6,361 nt of DNA from an uncultured archaeon (lineage in GTDB: Archaea > Aenigmatarchaeota > Aenigmatarchaeia > CG10238-14 > SCSR01). Location: contig CALIKW010000004.1 of NCBI GenBank assembly GCA_938017915.1, forward strand, positions 1-6,361, read 5' to 3'. Positions within the stretch are counted from its first letter, which is position 1. Every line of letters starts with the position of its first letter. The translations under genes were made by a program, and so were the position numbers. The notes under the pieces are model-generated. The model was not told where the DNA came from. It made no database searches and saw only the letters and a list, made by a program, of their open reading frames with translations. This document shows, one piece after another, positions 1 through 4,437 of this stretch.

Positions 1-126
1 TCTTGGTCCTATAATCGAAATTATGAATCTGGAATCTAAAGGGACTTTTAATTCTCTTGGAATAATGTTCAATTTAAGTTTTTCATATTCCTTGAAATAA
101 TCTATTACAAATTCTCTTTTAATCAT
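1..126 (-). CDS. P-loop ATPase, N-terminal 42 residues only (runs off the window edge)
   Basis: The reverse strand reads open from an ATG at 126 to the window edge. The 42 residues begin MIKREFVIDYFKEY and end RFIISIIGPR. The hydrophobic strand followed by GPR is the start of a Walker A loop, normally continuing as GPRRAGKT in archaeal ATPases of the AAA_14/DUF4143 group. The rest of the Walker A lies outside the window, so the family call rests on this short match and on the related complete ATPase at 323-1474. A good TATA-like box sits 25 bases upstream of the ATG, which supports this start and a leaderless transcript. It is divergent from the complete ATPase, with 196 bases between the two starts. 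Whether the gene is intact cannot be seen. Confidence 0.72.
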   Translation of the reverse strand, partial: MIKREFVIDYFKEYEKLKLNIIPRELKVPLDSRFIISIIGPR

Positions 127-144
127 ATTAAAAAGTAGAAGGAA

Positions 145-158
145 TTTATATTTAAAAA
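145..158 (-). promoter_or_regulatory. TATA box of the minus-strand ATPase
   Basis: On the minus strand this reads TTTTTAAATATAAA, preceded by a purine-rich AAGGAAAA that would serve as a BRE. Its centre is about 25 bases before the ATG at 126, the spacing of an archaeal promoter driving a leaderless mRNA. It is assigned from sequence and spacing only. Confidence 0.5.
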
Positions 159-273
159 TTTTCCTTTTTAGAAGGACTCTTTCTCTGGACAACGTGCAAA
201 ATAGTTTGTAAATCCTATCTTTTTTTTAAATAAAAGTTAATTTTAGAATCGCTAGCTTCTTGGTACGCATATC

Positions 274-314
274 TTGACAATTAACTGTCAAGTATTTATA
301 TATATATTGACAAT
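274..314. repeat. TTGACAAT repeats and an inverted repeat around a promoter (putative operator)
   Basis: TTGACA at 274-279 and TGTCAA at 286-291 form an 18-base near-perfect palindrome with 8 of 9 pairs matching. TTGACAAT occurs again at 307-314 in direct orientation, 33 bases after the copy at 274-281. The repeats bracket the TATA box of the ATPase, so a protein bound here would block or modulate initiation. No other copy of this motif was noticed in the window. The operator role is an inference. Confidence 0.5.
293..306 (+). promoter_or_regulatory. TATA box of the AAA ATPase gene
   Basis: The sequence TATTTATATATATA is centred about 23 bases before the ATG at 323, which implies a leaderless or near-leaderless transcript. 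It lies between two TTGACA-type repeats and is therefore likely under local control. Confidence 0.5.
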
Positions 315-322
315 AAAATATC

Positions 323-1474
323 ATGTTAGAAGAATTAAATCCGTGGTGGAAAGAAGAAGAATGGCAGAAAAACGATTTTGACTTAAGAAAGTTTGAAGAG
401 ATGAAGATAAAATGGTTTCCGACATGGATAAAAAAACTTTGCCTAGAGCCGTTTTCCTTAAATTTTGTTTTAGGCCCTAGACAGGTTGGGAAAACAACTG
501 GTATAAAACTGTTGATAAATGATTTGATAGAAAAAGGTGACGATCCGAAAACAATTCTTTATGTGAATTGCGATTTATTAGCAAGCTTTAAAGAATTGAG
601 AAATTTACTTGAAAATTCAAAAAATTATAGAATAATTTTTTTAGACGAAGTTAGCAGCATAGAATATTGGTGGAAGGTTGTTAAAGGTTTTATAGATGCA
701 GGCTTTTTTTCTGACTCTGTGATAACAATTTCTGGCTCTTCATCCTTACGAGTTGGAAAATTTGTCGAAGCTTTTTCTGGGAGAAAGGGAAAAGGAAAAG
801 AAATTTTTGTTTTACCCTTGTCTTTCAAGGAATTTTTTGAAGTTTTGGGTTATAAGAAAGGTGAAGAAGAAATTGCTCTCGAAGATTTTATTAAGTTTGG
901 AGGATTTCCAAGAAGTGTAAACAAAGATCCTTTTTTTGTCCAGGATTTCATAGGTAGTATAGAAAAAGAATTCGCAAGGATAAACAAAAACTATAGAATT
1001 GCAAGGGAAATAATTTATCAACTTCTTTTAAAAACACCATCACCCCTTGGCTACAACACTATAGGGAATGCTATAGGAATTTCTCACGTAACTGTAAGAG
1101 AATACTTAGAAGTTTTAGAAGATTTGTTTTTGGTTGGCATTGCCTATTACAAAAAGGGAAAAAGAGTGGATTTTAAAAAAGAGAAGAAAATTTTCTTTAG
1201 AGATCCTTTTATTCCAAGTGTTTTTTCAAAAATTTTTAGGATCGAATTAAGAAAGGATGCAGCTTACGAATGGGTGCTTCAAGATCATCTTTTAAGAAAA
1301 TTTGGAGAAGTTTATTTTTACAGAAACAGATATGAAATAGATTGTATAGCCAATGAACTCAAAATTGAAGTAAAAGCAGGTAAGCCGCATAGAATTTATC
1401 CAAAAGAGGTAATAGTTTTGGATAAAAGTGATTTGGCAAAATTTCTGCTAAAAAGTAATTTACCTAAAACTTGA
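323..1474 (+). CDS. AAA family ATPase with C-terminal DUF4143-type domain
   Basis: This is a 383-residue ATP-binding protein of the archaeal AAA_14/DUF4143 type. Walker A is GPRQVGKT (51-58), Walker B is RIIFLDEV (103-110), and TISGSS (135-140) is the sensor-1 strand. It is followed by the FSGRKGKG segment (151-158) and the VLPLSFKEFFE signature (163-173). Residues about 225-275 look like a winged helix (TIGNAIGISHVTVREYLEVL). The C-terminus has the nuclease-like fold signature of DUF4143: YEW near 315, E338-x-D340, and IEVKAG with E349 and K351. Length and domain order are complete for the family. The biological role of this large archaeal family is unsettled; DNA binding or a link to mobile or toxin-like loci is often suspected. 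The start is supported by a TATA box about 23 bases upstream. It converges on the vapBC-like pair. Confidence 0.9.
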   Translation: MLEELNPWWKEEEWQKNDFDLRKFEEMKIKWFPTWIKKLCLEPFSLNFVLGPRQVGKTTGIKLLINDLIEKGDDPKTILYVNCDLLASFKELRNLLENSKNYRIIFLDEVSSIEYWWKVVKGFIDAGFFSDSVITISGSSSLRVGKFVEAFSGRKGKGKEIFVLPLSFKEFFEVLGYKKGEEEIALEDFIKFGGFPRSVNKDPFFVQDFIGSIEKEFARINKNYRIAREIIYQLLLKTPSPLGYNTIGNAIGISHVTVREYLEVLEDLFLVGIAYYKKGKRVDFKKEKKIFFRDPFIPSVFSKIFRIELRKDAAYEWVLQDHLLRKFGEVYFYRNRYEIDCIANELKIEVKAGKPHRIYPKEVIVLDKSDLAKFLLKSNLPKT

Positions 1475-1504
1475 TTTAAGTAAGAATTTTAGTAAGGAAA
1501 TACA

Positions 1505-1546
1505 CAAAACAAAAACAGCCAAACTTTTATTTCAAAACTGCTGAAA
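1505..1546 (-). terminator. Possible terminator after the PIN toxin gene
   Basis: On the minus strand just after the toxin stop, TTTCA at 1546-1542 can pair with TGAAA at 1534-1530. This weak 5-bp stem with a 7-base loop is followed by T-rich sequence near 1505-1518 (GGCTGTTTTTGTTTTG). T-rich runs are the main archaeal termination signal, and the stem may be incidental. It lies in the 76-base gap between the convergent ATPase and toxin genes. Confidence 0.25.
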
Positions 1547-1550
1547 CCAA

Positions 1551-1952
1551 CTAATAAAAATTTATTTTATGTTTTTTACCTTCCTTTTTTAACTCTGAAT
1601 CGAAAGTAAAAAGAGGAGCATTTTTTCTTTTTGCAACAGACAAAATTAACTTATCATTAAATTTTTTAAAGGATGTGGCTTCGGAAAGAATAAAGGAAGT
1701 TGCATTACTTACATCAATCTTCTCTAGCGGAATTATTACAGCTTTCTTGTTTGTTAAAATTTCTTCCACCATTTTTCCTATAATATTCTTATTTACATTA
1801 AGCTGAGTTAGGACAAACACAAATTCTTCAATTACAACAGAAGGAATAAACCAATTTTCCAATTCATCCAATTTTTTTCTTGCTTCTTCATGAAAGATAG
1901 AATCTTCAATCCTATCGTAAATTAAAACGTTTGTATCGATTACTGCTTTCAT
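1551..1952 (-). CDS. PIN-domain RNase toxin (VapC-like)
   Basis: This is a 133-residue single PIN domain, the usual VapC size. The start MKAVIDTNVLIYD gives the first catalytic aspartate (D6). PSVVIEEFVFVL supplies E42 or E43. The segment KFNDKLILSVAKRKNAPLFT gives D100, and the following TFDSEL gives D118. Together these form the acidic Mg2+ site of PIN endoribonucleases, so the toxin looks catalytically intact. Its ATG overlaps the TGA of the upstream ribbon-helix-helix gene as ATGA, the classic coupled antitoxin-toxin arrangement. By family knowledge it should cleave a tRNA, rRNA or mRNA target when freed from its antitoxin; the target cannot be read from the sequence. A housekeeping PIN protein is less likely given the partner gene. 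Confidence 0.9.
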   Translation of the reverse strand: MKAVIDTNVLIYDRIEDSIFHEEARKKLDELENWFIPSVVIEEFVFVLTQLNVNKNIIGKMVEEILTNKKAVIIPLEKIDVSNATSFILSEATSFKKFNDKLILSVAKRKNAPLFTFDSELKKEGKKHKINFY

Positions 1953-2188
1953 TTGCTTGCCTCAGCCAATCCTTTTTCGATTAGTTTTTCTACATCTTCT
2001 GGCTTAAGCTTTTTTCCCAGACGAATTGTTATTCTTTTCTTTTTTTCTTCCTTTTTTTCTGTAATTTCGCCCTTTAACTTTTGGTTAATCAAGAGCGAAA
2101 GTTTTTTTGTACTACCATATTTTTCAAGAGCCTCTTTCACGAGTTGCTTATACAACTCATCTTCAAGTATAATAGTCGTTTTGACCAT
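1949..2188 (-). CDS. Ribbon-helix-helix antitoxin (VapB-like)
   Basis: This is a 79-residue protein upstream of, and overlapping by 4 bases, the PIN toxin. The N-terminus VKTTIILEDELYKQLVKEA (2-20) is a beta strand plus first helix of the MetJ/Arc fold. GSTKKLSLLINQKL (25-38) is the turn and second helix. A Lys/Glu-rich linker (41-52) leads to a second segment RITIRLGKKLKPEDVEKLI (52-70), which in such antitoxins is the toxin-binding tail. The expected role is to neutralise the toxin and repress the shared promoter as a dimer. The start is backed by a TATA-like box about 26 bases upstream. The family assignment rests on fold pattern and gene position rather than on a close known homologue. 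Confidence 0.83.
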   Translation of the reverse strand: MVKTTIILEDELYKQLVKEALEKYGSTKKLSLLINQKLKGEITEKKEEKKKRITIRLGKKLKPEDVEKLIEKGLAEASK

Positions 2189-2209
2189 ATATACTTTTTA
2201 TTTAAAGAA

Positions 2210-2218
2210 ATATAAAAA
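2210..2218 (-). promoter_or_regulatory. TATA box of the toxin-antitoxin pair
   Basis: The minus strand reads TTTTTATATT here, centred about 26 bases before the antitoxin ATG at 2188. A second AT-rich stretch (TTTAAATA, about 2200-2207) is too close to the ATG to be the TATA box of a leaderless message. The remaining gap, 2219-2392, shows no gene, only AT-rich sequence with T-runs on the minus strand (around 2350-2375) that could end the zinc-ribbon transcript. Confidence 0.4.
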
Positions 2219-2392
2219 TTTTACGGTTAAATGGTTTTATAAAACTCTAGTATGTAACTTTTTTCACTAAAAAGTCAACTTCATCTAATAACTTTTTCAG
2301 CAGAAAATTTCAATTAAAGACTAAATTTTTCTCAGCAGCTCTATAGTTTTGATGTTAAAAATAAAAATTCAAAATCGGAAAAATTTCAAGAA

Positions 2393-2518
2393 TCATCTGA
2401 AAGAACCCTTAATTTCTTTTTCTAACTTTTTAGAATGAAATTCACATTCAAAACAAACCCATTCGTCTAAAATTTTTTGCAAGCTTTTATTCCCACAATT
2501 TGGGCATTTTCTTTCCAT
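2393..2518 (-). CDS. Zinc-ribbon microprotein, 41 residues
   Basis: This small minus-strand gene starts at the ATG at 2518, directly after the TAA that ends the uracil-DNA glycosylase frame (TAAATG, no gap). The protein begins MERKCPNCGNKSL and continues through EWVCFECEFHSKK. Cysteines at 5, 8, 22 and 25 give CxxC-13-CxxC, a complete four-cysteine zinc-binding ribbon. A purine-rich GTGGGATG lies just before the stop of the upstream gene and could act as a ribosome binding site, so translation is probably coupled. A ribbon this small could bind nucleic acid or a protein partner; nothing in it identifies a specific function. Its position suggests co-expression with the macro-UDG unit. The regular cysteine spacing makes a chance frame unlikely. 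Confidence 0.75.
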   Translation of the reverse strand: MERKCPNCGNKSLQKILDEWVCFECEFHSKKLEKEIKGSFR

Positions 2519-2923
2519 TTAACATCCCACAATCTCCTTGAGTTTCTTCAATTTTTTAAAATCTTCTATTATCTTTTTTCTTATGTTTGGAAACCTTCTT
2601 GCTGCAGAAGGATGAAAAGTTGGAAAATAAATTCTCTCATTTTTTTCAATTGTTTTTCCATGAATTTCAGAAATTTTAAGTTTTTTACCTGGAAACAAAG
2701 CCTTCAAGGCAACATTCCCTAAAATTACAATAAGCTTTGGGTTTATTGCTTCAATTTGTTTTGAAGTATGAATCATGCCATGCCTTATTTCTTGTTCTGT
2801 AGGAGCTCTTTTTCCAGGATAATATTTAACTGGTGAAGTTATAAAAACATCTTCCCTTTTTATTCCTGCTAACTCGAGTAACGAATTAAGAAATTTTCCT
2901 GATGGCCCGATAAACGGTTCACC
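2519..2923 (-). CDS. Uracil-DNA glycosylase, C-terminal part (continuation after the frameshift)
   Basis: This frame has no start of its own and continues the open frame at 2919-3560 once one base of the A-run at 2924-2930 is removed. It reads GEPFIGPSGKFLNSLLELAG, then a strand DVFITSPVKYYPGKRAPT, then NPKLIVILGN, and the UDG active-site motif TFHPSAARRFPN near the C-terminus. This is the order found in family-4 uracil-DNA glycosylases, which remove uracil from DNA to start base excision repair. It adds 134 residues, giving 346 for the whole fusion and about 182 for the UDG part from Met165, close to the family norm of about 190-200. The third and fourth cysteines that ligate the 4Fe-4S cluster in the typical family are not at their usual places: the VKCRPP site is VKYYPG. 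The ATG at 2776 lies inside the domain and is not a believable start. If the extra base is real, this part may not be translated. Confidence 0.8.
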   Translation of the reverse strand, partial: GEPFIGPSGKFLNSLLELAGIKREDVFITSPVKYYPGKRAPTEQEIRHGMIHTSKQIEAINPKLIVILGNVALKALFPGKKLKISEIHGKTIEKNERIYFPTFHPSAARRFPNIRKKIIEDFKKLKKLKEIVGC

Positions 2924-3560
2924 TTTTTTTACTTTCCTGCGGCCCTGGAGCTTCTCCTAAAAAAAGGATTTTTGCATCAGCATTTCCTTTTCCCGGAACA
3001 GCCAAACCAAATTTATTCCTTTTGCATTCTTCGCATTTCCTTATTTCCTCAGCAATTTCTCCTAACATTTTTTCCTTCTCATTTTTAACAAATTTTTTAA
3101 AAATTTTATAAAGAGCTGAATCAAAAGCAATTAGCCTTATTTCCAAATCCTTAAATTTTCTGCATTCTTCAACCATAACTTTTGCAGCATCTTCATAGCT
3201 TACCCCTCCAACCCCTGTTCCCATTCCTGGAAATGCGATGCTCTTTAAATTTAATTTCTTAGCTAACTCCAAGGCAGCTCTTGTTGCAATTCTTACGTTT
3301 TCTACTGGAATTTTTTGAGCAGGTTTTTCCATTGTAGGTGAATGAATGACGTACTTACACTTAAGCTTACCTGCTTTTGTTGCAATAGCCTCCCCTACTT
3401 TAATCGGAGCTTTCTCCATAGCTTCTTTCTCTATTACCTCACCTCCCTTTTTCTTAATAGCTAAAGCAACCCCTCCACCTATTATACCAAGAGAATTTGC
3501 AGGATTTACTATTGCATCACATTCTTCTTCGGTTATATCACCTTTTTTAACAAGCAGCAT
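2919..3560 (-). CDS. Macro domain protein fused to the N-terminal part of a uracil-DNA glycosylase (frame ends early)
   Basis: This is 213 residues as it stands. Residues 1-163 are a macro domain: GDIT (7-10), DAIVNPAN (15-22), GGGVALAIKKKGG (28-40) and PGMGTGVGGV (111-120) form the ADP-ribose pocket. Such domains bind or hydrolyse ADP-ribose, O-acetyl-ADP-ribose or ADP-ribosylated targets. The frame then runs without a stop into RKCEECKRNK (C176 and C179, the first two cluster cysteines of family-4 UDGs) and GEAPGPQE (202-209), the water-activating motif 1. It stops four residues later after KKR. Dropping one base of the A7 run restores the remainder of the glycosylase at 2519-2923. Met165 (ATG at 3068) would be a natural start for a stand-alone UDG, so either a true fusion or two merged genes is possible. 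A TATA-like box lies about 27 bases before the ATG at 3560. Confidence 0.83.
   Translation of the reverse strand: MLLVKKGDITEEECDAIVNPANSLGIIGGGVALAIKKKGGEVIEKEAMEKAPIKVGEAIATKAGKLKCKYVIHSPTMEKPAQKIPVENVRIATRAALELAKKLNLKSIAFPGMGTGVGGVSYEDAAKVMVEECRKFKDLEIRLIAFDSALYKIFKKFVKNEKEKMLGEIAEEIRKCEECKRNKFGLAVPGKGNADAKILFLGEAPGPQESKKR
2924..2930 (-). other. A7 homopolymer: frameshift point in the macro-UDG gene
   Basis: On the coding strand the codons are AGT AAA AAA AGG TGA. With six A instead of seven they become AGT AAA AAA GGT GAA, and the family sequence GEPFIGPSGKF follows at once. The break is therefore a single extra base located within or next to this run. It may be a sequencing error, a real mutation, or a site of transcriptional slippage. 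Confidence 0.85.
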
Positions 3561-3592
3561 AAATTAAAATCTTCCTAAGAAAAATAAAAATT
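3561..3592. promoter_or_regulatory. Compact divergent promoter region with two facing TATA-like boxes
   Basis: Only 32 bases separate the starts of the macro-UDG gene (minus, 3560) and the metallopeptidase gene (plus, 3593). AAATTAAAAT at 3561-3570 is centred about 27 bases before the plus start. The minus-strand AATTTTTATTTTTC at 3579-3592 is centred about 26 bases before the minus start. Initiation complexes on the two boxes would overlap, so they probably exclude each other. It is assigned from spacing and composition only. Confidence 0.42.
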
Positions 3593-3859
3593 ATGCTCGA
3601 CTTAAAGCTAAAATACAGCAAAAGCTATTACAAAAAATTTTATGTCATGCTTACTGATTATCTACCACCAAATGTCTTGGGAATGACTGATTGTAAGGGA
3701 AAAATTTGGATTAGGAGGTTGTATGGCTACTTAAAAGAAAAAGTACTTAAGCATGAGATCCTTCACAACATTTTTCCAGAAGCAAGTGAGTATGAAATAA
3801 GAAGACTTACTGAAGTAACTCCAGTAGAATTAAGCAATTTCAACTTAATCTTCATTTAA
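3593..3859 (+). CDS. Small HExxH zinc metallopeptidase, minigluzincin-like
   Basis: This 88-residue protein has the zinc-peptidase motif HEILH at 54-58. It is followed by FPEASEYEIRR (61-71), where E66 or E68 is the likely third zinc ligand of a gluzincin-type site. The preceding LGMTDCKGKIWIRR (29-42) would be the active-site edge strand. Size, the HExxH plus Glu helix and the LGMTD-type strand resemble archaeal minigluzincins (proabylysin and projannalysin, about 100 residues), which are soluble minimal peptidase scaffolds reported to be self-inhibited dimers. No signal peptide or membrane segment is visible, so it should be cytosolic. The natural substrate is unknown. Its stop overlaps the stop of the convergent HIT gene by 4 bases (TTAA). 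Catalytic activity is an inference from the motif. Confidence 0.75.
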   Translation: MLDLKLKYSKSYYKKFYVMLTDYLPPNVLGMTDCKGKIWIRRLYGYLKEKVLKHEILHNIFPEASEYEIRRLTEVTPVELSNFNLIFI

Positions 3860-4353
3860 GGAATTTCAAAATCTCTCCTTATCCAATAAACTTCTTCTTC
3901 ACTCCTTTTTTTCCCTTCTTTTTTCTCTTCAACTTTTTCTTCCTTTTTTTCTTCTTTCAACTCAATCCTCACACTTCTAACTTTCCCAGCAATACTTTCA
4001 AGTTCCTCTTCACTAACAATTAAAGGTTTTGTTTCTGTTAAAGGAAATTCATCAAAAACAGGGTAAATACGAATGTGAAAATGTTTTACTAGCTCTGAAG
4101 GTATGATGGAAAAAAGGATTTCTCTTGGATTTAAAGCCTGCTTAATTTTTTCCGCAACTATAGAAGCTGAAAGAAAAATTCTTGCAGAAAGCTCAAAATT
4201 TTCGTCAAATTTTTCATAATGCTGTTTTGGTATAACTATGGTCATTCCTTTAGTCCTAGGATTAATGTCTAGAAAAGCGAGCGAAACTTCATCCTCATGA
4301 ACAATTTTTGACTTTACATTTCCTTTAACTATTTCACAAAATATACACTCCAT
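3856..4353 (-). CDS. HIT family protein (histidine triad nucleotide hydrolase/transferase-like)
   Basis: This is a 165-residue HIT protein. The N-terminus MECIFCEIVKG (1-11) carries the CxxC pair typical of zinc-binding HIT proteins. AFLDINPRTKGMTIVIPKQH (26-45) is the classic core. The triad segment is HFHIRIYP (91-98): the middle histidine H93, the nucleophile in the family, is kept, but the third position is Arg95 instead of His. The GQ-containing loop usually before the triad is also absent (FSIIPSELVK). After the domain comes a Lys/Glu-rich stretch (132-153) and a C-terminal tail YWIRRDFEIP. HIT proteins hydrolyse or transfer nucleoside phosphates such as AMP-lysine or ApnA; the substrate here cannot be assigned. 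The gene diverges from uL3 and overlaps the metallopeptidase stop by 4 bases. Confidence 0.88.
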   Translation of the reverse strand: MECIFCEIVKGNVKSKIVHEDEVSLAFLDINPRTKGMTIVIPKQHYEKFDENFELSARIFLSASIVAEKIKQALNPREILFSIIPSELVKHFHIRIYPVFDEFPLTETKPLIVSEEELESIAGKVRSVRIELKEEKKEEKVEEKKEGKKRSEEEVYWIRRDFEIP

Positions 4354-4380
4354 GATAAGAATTTAAAAGGAAAGATTTAA

Positions 4381-4393
4381 GTTTTTAAATAAA
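4381..4393. promoter_or_regulatory. Possible shared AT-rich promoter element between the HIT gene and uL3
   Basis: GTTTTTAAATAAA reads as a TATA-like box on both strands. Its centre is about 34 bases before the HIT start and 51 before the uL3 start, so uL3 would have a leader of about 25 bases and the HIT mRNA a very short one. Alternatives are TTTTATTTTA at 4397-4406 for uL3 and CTTAAATC around 4375-4382 for HIT. Confidence 0.3.
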
Positions 4394-4426
4394 CCTTTTA
4401 TTTTATCCTTACCTAAATTTTGAATT

Positions 4427-4433
4427 AAGTGAT
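4427..4433 (+). promoter_or_regulatory. Shine-Dalgarno-like site of uL3
   Basis: AAGTGAT contains GTGAT, part of the GGAGGTGATC complement of archaeal 16S rRNA, four bases before the ATG at 4438. It supports the start choice and a leadered message, unlike the leaderless accessory genes in this window. Confidence 0.4.
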
Positions 4434-4437
4434 TTAA

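Noticed and set aside
1953..2270. Plus-strand open frame opposite the antitoxin gene
   Set aside because: It is Phe/Ser-rich low-complexity sequence, antisense to a well-supported ribbon-helix-helix gene, with no recognisable domain.
2519..2776. An 85-residue frame with its own ATG at 2776 as a separate gene
   Set aside because: The frame is open well upstream of this ATG and reads continuous UDG sequence back to the A7 run. The ATG lies in the middle of the UDG domain, so it is not an independent start.
2908..2925. Internal re-initiation of the UDG half from AGGTGA after the A-run
   Set aside because: AGGTGA resembles an archaeal Shine-Dalgarno sequence, but no ATG, GTG or TTG follows in frame at a usable distance, and initiation here would miss the catalytic GEAPGPQE motif.
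2919..2930. Canonical programmed -1 ribosomal frameshift site at the A-run
   Set aside because: The restored frame needs one base skipped (a +1 type change), not a -1 slip. The zero-frame codons AGT AAA AAA AGG do not fit the X-XXY-YYZ layout for the required shift. Transcriptional slippage or an indel fits better.
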